Shown in pieces: positions 15,986-24,845 of a DNA stretch of 64,000 nucleotides. Position 1 is the stretch's first letter, and each line of letters begins with the position of its first letter. The DNA lies in the NCBI RefSeq assembly GCF_005765165.1, contig NZ_VCIW01000003.1, positions 186,001 through 250,000 of the forward strand, in the 5' to 3' direction. Both the position numbers and the translations under genes were made by a program. Under the pieces are notes generated by a model. That model saw only the letters and a program-made list of their open reading frames with translations. It was not told where the DNA came from and did no database searches. Source of the DNA: Paenibacillus antri (GTDB lineage: Bacteria > Bacillota > Bacilli > Paenibacillales > YIM-B00363).

Positions 15986-17323
15986 ATGCATTTGCACGGA
16001 ACGACGAAGATCAATCGTCACGGACGTTTGGAAATCGGCGGCGTCGACACGGCCGAGCTTGCCGAACGGTTCGGGACGCCTTTATATGTAGTAGACGAAG
16101 CGCTCGTACGCGAGCGATGCCGGCAGTTCATGGACGCGTTCCGCGCGTCCGGGGTGCCTTTCGAAGTGTCGTATGCGAGCAAGGCGTTCTGCGTGAAAGC
16201 GATCGTCCGCGTCGTCGAAGAGGAAGGGCTGTCGCTCGACGTCGTGTCGGACGGAGAGCTGTATACGGCGCTGGAGGCCGGGTTCCCCGCGAAGAAGATA
16301 CATTTCCACGGCAACAACAAGACGCCCGAGGAGATCGCGATGGGACTAGACGCGGGCATCGGCTGCTTCGTCGTGGACAACTTCACGGAGATCGCGCTGT
16401 TGAACGCGATGGCGGGGGAGCGGGGCATCCGCGCGAAAGCGCTGCTGCGCATCACGCCCGGGGTCGAGGCGCATACGCACGAGTTCATCTCGACGGGCCA
16501 AGAGGATTCCAAATTCGGGTTTAACCTCGCGGGCGGCGCGGCGTTCGAAGCGGTGAAGGCGACCGTCGCGGCGCCGCACCTAGAGCTGCTCGGCGTTCAT
16601 TCGCATATCGGCTCGCAAATTTTCGAGGTGGAAGGCTTCCGTCTGGCCGCCGAGAAGATGGCCGACTTCGCCGTCGAAGCGAAGTCGAAGCTGGGCGTCT
16701 CGTTCCCGGTCGTCAATCTTGGCGGCGGCTTCGGCATTCGTTACGTCGAAGGCGACCGCCCGCTGCCGGTGGCCGAGTACGTCAAGGCGATCACCGACGC
16801 GGTGAAGGAGCGCTTCGGCGCGCACGGCCTTCCGCTTCCGAGCATCTGGGTGGAGCCGGGCCGCAGCATCGTCGGCGATGCCGGCACGACGTTGTATACG
16901 GTCGGCTCGGTGAAGGACATCCCGGGCGTGCGCAAGTACGTCGCGGTGAACGGCGGCATGACCGACAACCCGCGCCCGGCGCTCTATGACGCCGTCTACG
17001 AGGCGGTACTCGCGAACCGGGCGAACGACGCCCCGGAAGAGACGGTATCGATCGCCGGCAAGTGCTGCGAGAGCGGCGACATGCTGATCTGGGATCTCGA
17101 CCTGCCGAAGGTGAACGCCGGCGACACGCTCGCGGTGTTTTGCACGGGGGCGTACAATTATTCGATGGCCAGCAACTACAACCGGCTCCGCCGTCCGGCG
17201 GTCGCGTTCGTGAAGGACGGCGTCGCGGAGCTCGTCGTGCGCCGCGAAACGTACGAAGACCTGGTGGCGAACGACGTCGTGCCCGAGCGGCTGCGCAAGC
17301 TTCCGGCCGTGAACGGGCGATAA
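15986..17323 (+). CDS. lysA: Diaminopimelate decarboxylase
   Basis: Last step of lysine synthesis, meso-diaminopimelate to lysine, PLP-dependent. The 445-residue alanine-racemase-fold protein shows the PLP lysine ([12 protein letters not shown]), [11 protein letters not shown], the HSHIGSQI segment, [19 protein letters not shown] and the [10 protein letters not shown] catalytic cysteine motif. The start ATG follows GGGGATAGG. Location after spoVA and before ppiB repeats the Bacillus order. Confidence 0.96.
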   Translation: MHLHGTTKINRHGRLEIGGVDTAELAERFGTPLYVVDEALVRERCRQFMDAFRASGVPFEVSYASKAFCVKAIVRVVEEEGLSLDVVSDGELYTALEAGFPAKKIHFHGNNKTPEEIAMGLDAGIGCFVVDNFTEIALLNAMAGERGIRAKALLRITPGVEAHTHEFISTGQEDSKFGFNLAGGAAFEAVKATVAAPHLELLGVHSHIGSQIFEVEGFRLAAEKMADFAVEAKSKLGVSFPVVNLGGGFGIRYVEGDRPLPVAEYVKAITDAVKERFGAHGLPLPSIWVEPGRSIVGDAGTTLYTVGSVKDIPGVRKYVAVNGGMTDNPRPALYDAVYEAVLANRANDAPEETVSIAGKCCESGDMLIWDLDLPKVNAGDTLAVFCTGAYNYSMASNYNRLRRPAVAFVKDGVAELVVRRETYEDLVANDVVPERLRKLPAVNGR

Positions 17324-17346
17324 GCGGAGCTGCCGGATCGCCGGAT

Positions 17347-17375
17347 TTGTCCCGAGCCCCCTGTTCGGGTACAAT
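17347..17375 (+). promoter_or_regulatory. Sigma-A promoter of ppiB
   Basis: TTGTCC (17347-17352), 17-base spacer, TACAAT (17370-17375), about 32 bases before the ribosome-binding site of ppiB. Confidence 0.7.
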
Positions 17376-17414
17376 ACTGTAGAAACCGAACCGAAGCAGG
17401 AGAGTGGGATAAAG

Positions 17415-17846
17415 ATGACGAAGCAAGCGTTGATCAAGATGGCCGACGGCCATGAAGTGAAAATCGAGTTGTTCGATAAGGACGCGCCCAACACGGTCGC
17501 GAATTTCGAGAAGCTGGCGAACGAAGGGTTCTACGACGGACTGTCGTTCCATCGCGTCATTCCGGGCTTCGTCGCGCAAGGCGGCTGCCCTAGAGGCAAC
17601 GGCACCGGCGGTCCGGGCTACACGATCAAGTGCGAAATCAACCCGAACAAGCACGAACGCGGCGCGCTGTCGATGGCGCATGCCGGTCCGAATACGGGCG
17701 GCAGCCAGTTTTTCATCGTGTACAAGCCTCAGCCGCACCTGGACGGCGTTCACACGGTGTTCGGCAAGGTCGTCGAAGGGATGGAGCACGTCGACACGTT
17801 CCGCGGGCAGGACAAGATGGAATCGATCCGCGTGACGGAAGCGTAA
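17415..17846 (+). CDS. ppiB: Peptidyl-prolyl cis-trans isomerase, cyclophilin type
   Basis: Cytosolic cyclophilin of 143 residues that speeds proline isomerisation during protein folding. Active-site features are clear: [13 protein letters not shown] with the catalytic arginine, [15 protein letters not shown], and [15 protein letters not shown]. Single-gene unit between its own sigma-A promoter and a strong terminator. Confidence 0.96.
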   Translation: MTKQALIKMADGHEVKIELFDKDAPNTVANFEKLANEGFYDGLSFHRVIPGFVAQGGCPRGNGTGGPGYTIKCEINPNKHERGALSMAHAGPNTGGSQFFIVYKPQPHLDGVHTVFGKVVEGMEHVDTFRGQDKMESIRVTEA

Positions 17847-17857
17847 ATTTTTGGCCG

Positions 17858-17889
17858 AAATCGGCTCTTCGCATGCGAAGAGCCGATTT
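17858..17889 (+). terminator. Terminator after ppiB
   Basis: A perfect 15-bp stem (17858-17872 with 17875-17889) with a two-base loop; T-rich on both sides. Confidence 0.8.
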
Positions 17890-17916
17890 CTTCGTTCCCG
17901 TCGATGACGGGATTCC

Positions 17917-17945
17917 TTGCAAAATAAGGTTTTAGGTGATATTAT
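17917..17945 (+). promoter_or_regulatory. Sigma-A promoter of the rib operon
   Basis: TTGCAA (17917-17922), 17-base spacer, TATTAT (17940-17945); predicted start about six bases before the FMN aptamer. Confidence 0.7.
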
Positions 17946-17957
17946 CACGACAAACAT

Positions 17958-18120
17958 ATCCTTCGGGGCCGGGTGAAATTCCCGACCGGCGGTGATGCGC
18001 GTGAACTCGCGCTCAGTCCGTGACCCGACGCGACGGAAGGCGGCGACGCCGAAGCCGACGCGGCGGTGGACTCGGTGAAACTCCGAGACCGACAGTGACA
18101 GTCTGGATGGGAGAAGGAGA
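17958..18120 (+). promoter_or_regulatory. FMN riboswitch (RFN element)
   Basis: The conserved aptamer blocks are all readable: ATCCTTCGGGGC at the 5' side, GGGTGAAATTCCCGACCGGC, GGTGAT, CAGTCCGTGACCC, GGTGGACTCGGTGAAACTCC, GAGACCGACAGTGACAGTC and TGGATGGGAGAAGGAG at the 3' side. It is followed by a terminator at 18195-18225 and then ribD, so FMN binding is expected to stop transcription of the riboflavin genes. An expanded variable arm (about 17997-18062) is richer in GC than in Bacillus. Confidence 0.96.
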
Positions 18121-18194
18121 CGCAAGATTTTTACGGAGTTCTCATGTGCAATTTTTCACATGGACCGACCGTTCCTTTGCGTTGACCAAAACCG

Positions 18195-18225
18195 GACGCC
18201 CCTGATATGAGGGGCGTCTTTTTTT
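18195..18225 (+). terminator. Riboswitch-controlled terminator before ribD
   Basis: A 9-bp stem (18195-18203 with 18210-18218) and a T7 run (18219-18225), between the FMN aptamer and ribD. Confidence 0.9.
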
Positions 18226-18256
18226 CGCCCCCTATATGACGGGAGTGGATGCGTAC

Positions 18257-19369
18257 ATGGAAGACGAAGATTATATGCGATTGGCGTTAACGCTCGGCAA
18301 GGCCGCGCTCGGGCAAACCGGGACGAACCCTTCCGTCGGCTGCGTCGTCGCGAAGCACGGCCGGATCGTCGGCATGGGAGCGCATTTGAGGCAAGGCGAG
18401 GCGCATGCCGAGGTACATGCCCTCGATATGGCCGGCGCCGAGGCTGCCGGCAGCACGGTGTACGTGACGCTGGAGCCTTGCAGCCATCACGGCCGGACGC
18501 CGCCTTGCGCCGACCGGCTCGTGCGGGAAGGCGTGAAGCGCGTCGTCGTGGCGACGCAGGACCCGAACCCGCAGGTGGCGGGCCGCGGCATCGCGCGGCT
18601 TAGGGAGCACGGGATCGAAGTTACGGTCGGCGTGTTGGGCGAGGAGGCCGCGTCGCTGCACGAGGCGTTCTTCCACGCGATCCGCATCGGACGGCCGTTC
18701 GTCGCCGCGAAGACGGCGATGACGCTGGACGGGCGCATCGCGGCGAAGACGGGCGACAGCAAGTGGATTACGAACGCCGCGTCGCGCGCGTTCGTGCATG
18801 AGCTGCGCCACCGGTACCCGGCGATTCTGGTCGGCGTCGGCACGGTGTTGGCCGACGATCCGTCGCTGACGGCGCGCGGCGATGCGGCGCCGAAGCGCGA
18901 TCCGATGCGCGCGATCGTCGACTCGCGCCTGCGGACGCCGCTCCATGCGGCGGCGCTGTCGCCCCGCGCCGACGGCGAGCCGCCCGCGATCGTGCTGACG
19001 ACGGCCACCGCGGACGCCGCCGCGAGAAGCGCGCTCGAAGCGCACGGCGCCGTCGTCGTCGACTGCGGGCCGGGCCCGCGCGTCGACCTCGAGCTGGCTT
19101 TGCGCGAGCTGTACCGGCTCGGGATCGGCGCCGTGCTCGTCGAAGGCGGCGGCGCCGTGACCGGCGCGCTGCTCGCCGCCGGGCTCGTCGACAAGACGTA
19201 CGCTTTCGTCGCGCCGAAGATCGTCGGCGCCGGAGGGCCGTCCGGCTTCGAGTTCCCGAGCGTCGATCGGATGGCGGATGCGATCCGGCTCGACCGCCTT
19301 AAGGTGCGGACGTTCGACGGCGACGTCCTGTTCGAAGGGTATCCCGTCTATTCGAAGGAAACGAGGTGA
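18257..19369 (+). CDS. ribD: Bifunctional pyrimidine deaminase/reductase RibD
   Basis: Deaminates and then reduces the pyrimidine intermediate of riboflavin synthesis. The N-terminal cytidine-deaminase-like domain carries the zinc motif HAEVHAL and EPCSHHGRTPPC; the C-terminal reductase domain (about 150-365) has KTAMTLDGRIAAKTGDSKW and LVEGGGAVTG. The ATG at 18257 lies 11 bases after GGGAG and matches the family N-terminus (EDEDYMRLAL); an ATG at 18236 overlaps the leader terminator region and is less likely. 370 residues. Confidence 0.96.
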   Translation: MEDEDYMRLALTLGKAALGQTGTNPSVGCVVAKHGRIVGMGAHLRQGEAHAEVHALDMAGAEAAGSTVYVTLEPCSHHGRTPPCADRLVREGVKRVVVATQDPNPQVAGRGIARLREHGIEVTVGVLGEEAASLHEAFFHAIRIGRPFVAAKTAMTLDGRIAAKTGDSKWITNAASRAFVHELRHRYPAILVGVGTVLADDPSLTARGDAAPKRDPMRAIVDSRLRTPLHAAALSPRADGEPPAIVLTTATADAAARSALEAHGAVVVDCGPGPRVDLELALRELYRLGIGAVLVEGGGAVTGALLAAGLVDKTYAFVAPKIVGAGGPSGFEFPSVDRMADAIRLDRLKVRTFDGDVLFEGYPVYSKETR

Positions 19370-19378
19370 CGCTGCCAT

Positions 19379-20056
19379 ATGTTTACCGGACTTATCGAAG
19401 AGGTTGGAACGTTGCAACATATTAGCAGGCAAGGCGAGGCGCTCGTATTGACGATTCGGGCGAGCAAAGTGCTCGAGGGCGTCCGCATCGGCGACAGTAT
19501 ATCGGTGAACGGCGTATGCCTCACGGCGATCCGATTCGACGCGGCGTCCGTCGCCATGGACGTCATGCCGGAGACGTTCCGCAAGACGACGCTCAGCCGG
19601 CTCGTTCCCGGCGATCGCGTCAATCTGGAGCGGGCGATGCTCGCCACGGCCCGTTTCGGCGGCCATATCGTTCAGGGCCACGTCGACGGCACGGGGGTGA
19701 TCCGGGAGCGGGGCGCGGTCGACAACGCAGTGTATTTCACGATCGAGCCCCATGATCCTTCTTTGTTCCGCTACATCATCGCCAAGGGCTCCATCGCGAT
19801 CGACGGCATCTCGCTCACGGTCGTGGACAGCGCCGAGCGGACGTTCCGCGTATCGATCATCCCGCACACGCTTGCGGAGACGGTGCTGCAGCATAAGACG
19901 CCTGGCGACGACGTCAATCTCGAGACGGACATCGTCGGCAAGTACGTCGAGCATCTGCTCTCGTGGACGGGCGGCGCCGGCGCGTCCGGACGCGGCGCCG
20001 CGAGGCGCGGCGGCGGATTGTCGGAAGCCTTTTTCAAAGAACACGGCTATATGTAA
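19379..20056 (+). CDS. ribE: Riboflavin synthase alpha subunit
   Basis: Dismutates two 6,7-dimethyl-8-ribityllumazines to riboflavin. Two internally repeated lumazine-binding barrels are visible: MFTGLIEEVG with ISVNGVCLTAI, then GHIVQGHVDGTG with IAIDGISLTVV. At 225 residues it is slightly longer than usual, with a basic glycine-rich C-terminal stretch (GAGASGRGAARRGGG). Confidence 0.96.
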   Translation: MFTGLIEEVGTLQHISRQGEALVLTIRASKVLEGVRIGDSISVNGVCLTAIRFDAASVAMDVMPETFRKTTLSRLVPGDRVNLERAMLATARFGGHIVQGHVDGTGVIRERGAVDNAVYFTIEPHDPSLFRYIIAKGSIAIDGISLTVVDSAERTFRVSIIPHTLAETVLQHKTPGDDVNLETDIVGKYVEHLLSWTGGAGASGRGAARRGGGLSEAFFKEHGYM

Positions 20057-20084
20057 ATAGATACGGAAACGGAGGAGAAACCGG

Positions 20085-21329
20085 ATGGAGAAAGCGAATG
20101 TCAAGTTCGATTGCATCGAAGACGCGATTTACGACCTGATTCTCGGGAAAGCGATCATCGTCGTCGACGACGAAAACCGCGAGAACGAAGGTGATTTCAT
20201 CGCGTTGGCCGATATGGCCACCCCGGAAGTCATTAACTTCATGATCAAAGAGGGACGCGGCCTCGTCTGCGTGCCGATCACGGAAGAGCGTGCGGCCGAG
20301 CTGGAGCTGCCTCAGATGGTGCAGCGCAATACCGATTATCACGGCACCGCGTTCACCGTGTCCGTCGACCATTCGTCGACGACGACGGGCATCTCCGCGG
20401 CGGAGCGGGCGATGACGGTGAAGGCGCTGATCGACCCGCGGACGAAGGCGGGCGACTTCCGCAGGCCGGGACATATGTTCCCGCTCGTCGCCAAGAAGGG
20501 CGGCGTGCTGCGCCGCGCGGGGCACACGGAAGCGGCGGTCGACCTCGCCCGGATGTGCGGCAGGTATCCGGCCGCGGTCATCTGCGAGGTGATCAAGGAA
20601 GACGGCGAGATGGCGCGCGTGCCGGATTTGCGCGTCATCGCGGATCAGTTCGGGTTGAAGCTGATTACGATCAAGGATTTGATTCAATACCGCAACGAGA
20701 AAGAGAAGCTCGTCCGCCGCGAAGTGGAGGTTAACATGCCGACCGACTTCGGCACGTTCCGGGCGGTAGCGTACACGAACGAGATCGACGGCAAGGAGCA
20801 CGTCGCGTTCGTGAAGGGCGAGATCGACTCGGAGCGTCCGGTGCTGGTTCGGGTGCACTCCGAATGTTTGACCGGCGACGTATTCCATTCGCATCGCTGC
20901 GATTGCGGACCGCAGCTGGCCGCGGCGCTTCAAGCGATCGACGCGAACGGCTCGGGCGTATTGCTCTACATGCGCCAAGAGGGACGCGGCATCGGCCTTA
21001 TAAATAAATTGAAAGCTTACGAGCTGCAAGAGCAGGGATTCGACACCGTCGACGCGAATATTAAATTGGGGTTCGCGCCCGATCTGCGCGATTACGGCAT
21101 CGGGGCGCAAATCTTGAAGGACTTGGGCGTTCGTACGATTCGTCTGCTGACGAACAACCCGAGGAAGATCGCCGGGCTGGAAGGCTACGGCTTGTCCATC
21201 GCGGAGCGGGTGCCGCTACAGATGAAGGAAAACAAAGATAACAGCCGCTACTTGCACACGAAGCAGGAGAAGCTGGGACATATGCTGCAATTCGAAGAGC
21301 AAGGCGAACCGGAACCGACCGGCAACTGA
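20085..21329 (+). CDS. ribBA: Bifunctional DHBP synthase / GTP cyclohydrolase II
   Basis: Supplies both precursors of riboflavin. Residues 1-200 are the 3,4-dihydroxy-2-butanone-4-phosphate synthase domain ([25 protein letters not shown]). Residues 205-400 are GTP cyclohydrolase II with the zinc ligands in the segment [16 protein letters not shown] and the RQEGRGIGL motif. 414 residues; ribosome-binding site GGAGGAG. Confidence 0.97.
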   Translation: MEKANVKFDCIEDAIYDLILGKAIIVVDDENRENEGDFIALADMATPEVINFMIKEGRGLVCVPITEERAAELELPQMVQRNTDYHGTAFTVSVDHSSTTTGISAAERAMTVKALIDPRTKAGDFRRPGHMFPLVAKKGGVLRRAGHTEAAVDLARMCGRYPAAVICEVIKEDGEMARVPDLRVIADQFGLKLITIKDLIQYRNEKEKLVRREVEVNMPTDFGTFRAVAYTNEIDGKEHVAFVKGEIDSERPVLVRVHSECLTGDVFHSHRCDCGPQLAAALQAIDANGSGVLLYMRQEGRGIGLINKLKAYELQEQGFDTVDANIKLGFAPDLRDYGIGAQILKDLGVRTIRLLTNNPRKIAGLEGYGLSIAERVPLQMKENKDNSRYLHTKQEKLGHMLQFEEQGEPEPTGN

Positions 21330-21393
21330 CCCGAACGATCGGCCGACAACACGGCCGATAACCGACAAACAACATCTAAGGAGGATTTTCCCC

Positions 21394-21864
21394 ATGGTAC
21401 ATGTATACGAAGGCAACTTAATTTCGCAAGGCAAGACGTACGGCATCGTCGTCGGCCGATTTAACGAATTCATCTCCTCGAAGCTGCTCGGCGGCGCGCT
21501 CGACGCGCTGAAGCGCCACGGCGCCGCCGACGACGAAGTGAGCGTCGCGTGGGTGCCCGGCGCGTTCGAAATTCCGTTAATCGCCCAGAAGATGGCCGAG
21601 AGCGGCCGCTTCGACGCGGTCATTACGCTCGGCGCCGTCATCCGCGGCTCCACGCCGCACTTCGATTACGTGTGCAGCGAAGTGTCGAAGGGCGTGGCGG
21701 CGATTTCGCTCAAGACCGGCGTGCCGACGATCTTCGGCGTGCTGACGACCGACTCGATCGAGCAAGCGGTGGAGCGGGCCGGCACGAAGGCGGGCAACAA
21801 GGGCTGGGAAGCGGCCGCAACCGCGATCGAGATGGTCAATCTCGTCTCGCAGTTTCAGAAGTAA
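21394..21864 (+). CDS. ribH: 6,7-dimethyl-8-ribityllumazine synthase
   Basis: Penultimate step of riboflavin synthesis; forms icosahedral capsids in relatives. The 156-residue protein shows [38 protein letters not shown] and [12 protein letters not shown]. Behind AAGGAGG. Last gene of the riboswitch-controlled unit. Confidence 0.97.
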   Translation: MVHVYEGNLISQGKTYGIVVGRFNEFISSKLLGGALDALKRHGAADDEVSVAWVPGAFEIPLIAQKMAESGRFDAVITLGAVIRGSTPHFDYVCSEVSKGVAAISLKTGVPTIFGVLTTDSIEQAVERAGTKAGNKGWEAAATAIEMVNLVSQFQK

Positions 21865-21932
21865 ACCGAATCTCGCGGGATACGGCGGGACGGACGGATC
21901 TATAAACTTAATGCAAACGGAATGAAGCCGGA

Positions 21933-22724
21933 ATGAGCGTAACCTACAAGCTGTCCTCTTTCGAAGGGCCGTTGGATTTGCTGCTTCACTTGATCGACAA
22001 AGCGGAAGTGGACATCACGAATATTCCGATCAGCGAAATTACGGATCAATACATGGAATACGTCTCGCTGATGGAGGAGCTGGAGCTCGAGGTCGCCAGC
22101 GAATTTCTCGTCATGGCCGCGACGCTCTTGTCGATCAAAAGCAAGATGCTGCTTCCGAAGCCGCCTCCGATCGAGCTGGACTACGAATACGAGGAAGAGC
22201 CTGAGGATTCGCTCGAGGAGCTCGTCCAGAAGCTGATCGAATACCGGAAGTACAAGTCGATCGCCGAGCATCTGCGGGACAAGGAGCTGGAGCAGAGCCT
22301 CGTCTATTCGAGGGAACCTGTAGACTTGTCCCCGTACGCGGTCGAAGAAAAGAAGAATCCGGTCGAAGGGCTCGAGACGTTCGACCTGCTGCTTGCGTTC
22401 CAGAAGGCGCTGCGGCGCGCCGCGAATCGGAACTCGGTGGCGAAGATTCGCCGCGACGAAGTGTCGGTCAAGGATCGAATGCGCGACGTGCTTCGCCTGG
22501 TGCGGCAGCAGGGCGGGCGCATCTTGTTTTCCCGTCTGTTCGACGAGTCGACGACGAGGGACGAGCTGGTCGTGTCGTTCCTCGCGCTGCTCGAGTTGAT
22601 GAAGATGAAGAAAATATCTTGTTTCCAGCACGGCCGGTTCGACGATATCGTCATCCAGGCGAAGGAAGGAGCGGAGCTCGATGACGAAGAAGAAGAACTG
22701 GAACGAGTGGAAGTCGATCATTGA
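21933..22724 (+). CDS. scpA: Segregation and condensation protein A
   Basis: Kleisin subunit of the SMC condensin complex. The 263-residue protein opens with the kleisin N-terminal motif YKLSSFEGPLDLLLHLIDKAEVDI (positions 4-27), contains a long acidic linker (about 88-105), and ends in a winged-helix kleisin C domain. The ribosome-binding site is weak. Overlaps scpB by 44 bases. Confidence 0.96.
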   Translation: MSVTYKLSSFEGPLDLLLHLIDKAEVDITNIPISEITDQYMEYVSLMEELELEVASEFLVMAATLLSIKSKMLLPKPPPIELDYEYEEEPEDSLEELVQKLIEYRKYKSIAEHLRDKELEQSLVYSREPVDLSPYAVEEKKNPVEGLETFDLLLAFQKALRRAANRNSVAKIRRDEVSVKDRMRDVLRLVRQQGGRILFSRLFDESTTRDELVVSFLALLELMKMKKISCFQHGRFDDIVIQAKEGAELDDEEEELERVEVDH

Positions 22725-23325
22725 AGGTCTCTTGTTCGCCGCCGGCGACGAAGGACTCGACGTTCGCGAAATCGCGGACGTGCTCGAGCTCGACTGGCGC
22801 GTCGCCGAAGAGCTGATCGACGATATGAAGGATACGTACGCGAAGGAGAAGCGAGGCTTTCGAATCGCGAAGGTGGCGGGGTCGTATCAACTGACGACGA
22901 ACCCCGAACATGCGCCGTACTTCGCGAAGCTGGCGCAGGCGCCGACGCGCGGATCCTTGTCCCAGGCGGCGCTCGAGACGCTGGCGATCGTCGCGTACCG
23001 GCAGCCGATCACGCGCGTAGAGATCGACGAAATTCGCGGCGTAAAGTCGGACCGGGCTTTGCATACGCTCGTCGCCAAGGAGCTCATCCACGAAGCGGGA
23101 CGGGCGGATGCGATCGGACGGCCGATCCTGTACGAAACGACGAAGCAGTTCCTCCACTATTTCGGGTTGTCCGCGCTGAGGGACTTGCCCGATGCCGAAC
23201 GGATGGTCGGCGAGATCGATCTCGAAGCGGAAACCCGCATGCTGTTCGAGAAGCTGGAGGAGAAAGAGAAGCAGATTACGATCGACGATTTGCCGCAATC
23301 ATCCAATCCCGAGAACGACGCATGA
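22681..23325 (+). CDS. scpB: Segregation and condensation protein B
   Basis: Dimeric winged-helix partner of ScpA in the SMC complex. The 214-residue protein shows two winged-helix domains with IIEGLLFAAGDEGL at the start and the family motif ETLAIVAYRQPITR. AAGGAGCGGAG inside scpA serves as ribosome-binding site. The 44-base overlap with scpA points to tight coupling of subunit ratio. Confidence 0.96.
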   Translation: MTKKKNWNEWKSIIEGLLFAAGDEGLDVREIADVLELDWRVAEELIDDMKDTYAKEKRGFRIAKVAGSYQLTTNPEHAPYFAKLAQAPTRGSLSQAALETLAIVAYRQPITRVEIDEIRGVKSDRALHTLVAKELIHEAGRADAIGRPILYETTKQFLHYFGLSALRDLPDAERMVGEIDLEAETRMLFEKLEEKEKQITIDDLPQSSNPENDA

Positions 23326-23382
23326 AAATATGGCCTCCGACCCGATACTAAGATGCACTGTATTGGGAACGGAGGTTTTTTT

Positions 23383-24069
23383 ATGTGGTGGTGGATCGCA
23401 TCCGCGGCGGCGCTCGCCGTCCTGATCGTCGTCGTGCTGCTCTCTAGCGTGCGCGTACGCTTGAAATATTACCGCGAAGGAGAGAACGACGAGGTCGACG
23501 CGTCGCTGTCCGCGTTGTTCGGGCTCGTCCGGCTTCGGTATAAAGTGCCGACCGTGGAGCTGAAGCCGTGGCTGAACGGCATTCGAATGAAGGTGGCGCC
23601 GGAAGAGACGAGCGGGGTACTGCCGGAGTTGGATTTCGCGCGAGAGGAAATCCGTCGCTTCGTCCAACGCGTGCGAAAACTGATCGCGCATATGAAAAAT
23701 TACAAGCGATTTTTCGCGGACACGCTGAAGCATGTTCATGTCGTCGAGCTGCGCTGGGATACCCGCTTCGGATTAACCGACGCGGCGGAAACCGGCATGA
23801 CCGGCGGAGTCGTCTGGGGGCTGAAGAGCGCCTTGCTCGGCGTCGCCTCCCGGTGGATGTCGTTCGAGCGGCTTCCGTCCGTCACCGTGACGCCGGTGTT
23901 CAACCAACCGACGTTCCGAACCGAGATCGTGATCCGGACGCGAATGAAGGTGTTTCGAATCATCGCCATCGGCGCGATGCTGGTGTATCGCGTATTGAAG
24001 CGGCGCGGCGGGTGGATCGTCTGGCTTCGCGTCCTGCTCGGCCGGTCGCCGAAGGAGTCGACTGCGTAA
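23383..24069 (+). CDS. ytfI: DUF2953 (YtfI-like) membrane-anchored protein
   Basis: A 228-residue protein with one N-terminal membrane segment (IASAAALAVLIVVVLLSSV, about 5-23) and a basic soluble domain containing LRWDTRFGLTDAAETGMTGG, the DUF2953 signature. It is directly upstream of ytfJ as in Bacillus. The ATG at 23383 sits behind GGAACGGAGG. Molecular function is unknown. Confidence 0.82.
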   Translation: MWWWIASAAALAVLIVVVLLSSVRVRLKYYREGENDEVDASLSALFGLVRLRYKVPTVELKPWLNGIRMKVAPEETSGVLPELDFAREEIRRFVQRVRKLIAHMKNYKRFFADTLKHVHVVELRWDTRFGLTDAAETGMTGGVVWGLKSALLGVASRWMSFERLPSVTVTPVFNQPTFRTEIVIRTRMKVFRIIAIGAMLVYRVLKRRGGWIVWLRVLLGRSPKESTA

Positions 24070-24075
24070 AGCATC

Positions 24076-24105
24076 GCATATTATTGTCAGGATAAGGGGA
24101 AATTA
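24076..24105 (+). promoter_or_regulatory. Sigma-F-type promoter of ytfJ
   Basis: GCATA (24076-24080), exactly 15 bases, then GGGGAAATTA (24096-24105), fitting GywTA-N15-GGnrAnAnTw at every fixed position. ytfJ is a known sigma-F regulon member in B. subtilis. Confidence 0.7.
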
Positions 24106-24170
24106 GCGTAAGCATGAGGTCCATTCAGGGTTCATGAGAACAGAACATCATCAGAGGAGGACAACGACCC

Positions 24171-24683
24171 ATGAGCGAACATCCGATTCAAGGTCTTATG
24201 CGTACGGCCATGGAAAACCTCAAACAAATGGTCGACGTAAATACGATCGTAGGCGATCCGGTGACGACGCCGGACGGCACGCTGATTCTGCCGATCAGTA
24301 AAGTCGGCTTCGGCTTCGCGGCCGGCGGCAGCGAGTTTACGGTGGACAACGAAGAAGAGCATCACGAAGCCGAGCGGACGGTCACGCCGTTCGAATCGAA
24401 ATCGACGGCGGCGGTCGGGTTTCCGTTCGGCGGCGGCAGCGGCGGCGGCGTTTCGATTACGCCGATCGCGTTCCTCGTCGTCGGCACGCACGGCGTCAAG
24501 GTCGTGCCGCTCGACAATTCGACCCGCATGATGGAGCGGATTTTCGACTCCGCGCCGCAGCTGTTCGATAAAATCACGAGCATGTTCGGCGGAGACAAGA
24601 CGACGAACGTGTCGCTCACGGAATTCAACGACGTGACGGTCGCGAAACCGATGGAGCCGATTCCGAACAGCACGATTTCATAA
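24171..24683 (+). CDS. ytfJ: GerW-family sporulation protein YtfJ
   Basis: Spore protein of the GerW/YtfJ family (170 residues). Typical parts: the N-terminal helix IQGLMRTAMENLKQMVDVNTIVG (about 5-27), the sequence PVTTPDGTLILPISKVGFGF, a central glycine-rich run (about 82-92) and the C-terminal strand ITPIAFLVVGTHGVKVVPL. Ribosome-binding site AGAGGAGG. Preceded by a sigma-F-type promoter, supporting forespore expression. Confidence 0.93.
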   Translation: MSEHPIQGLMRTAMENLKQMVDVNTIVGDPVTTPDGTLILPISKVGFGFAAGGSEFTVDNEEEHHEAERTVTPFESKSTAAVGFPFGGGSGGGVSITPIAFLVVGTHGVKVVPLDNSTRMMERIFDSAPQLFDKITSMFGGDKTTNVSLTEFNDVTVAKPMEPIPNSTIS

Positions 24684-24690
24684 ACGCGTG

Positions 24691-24720
24691 CGGCCGGCTG
24701 GGGGACACCCTGGCCGGCCG
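24691..24720 (+). terminator. Hairpin after ytfJ
   Basis: GC-rich arms (24691-24702 and 24708-24720) with one bulge. Only a weak T tract follows. Confidence 0.5.
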
Positions 24721-24845
24721 TTCGTTTGAAGCGAGAGGAGACGACATGCAACTTTTGGCATGTCCCCCGAGCCGGTTCCCCATTCGGCGGCGGTCCTTTA
24801 TACTGAAGGCACGATACGAAGGACAAGCGTAGGGGGGATCGGCTT

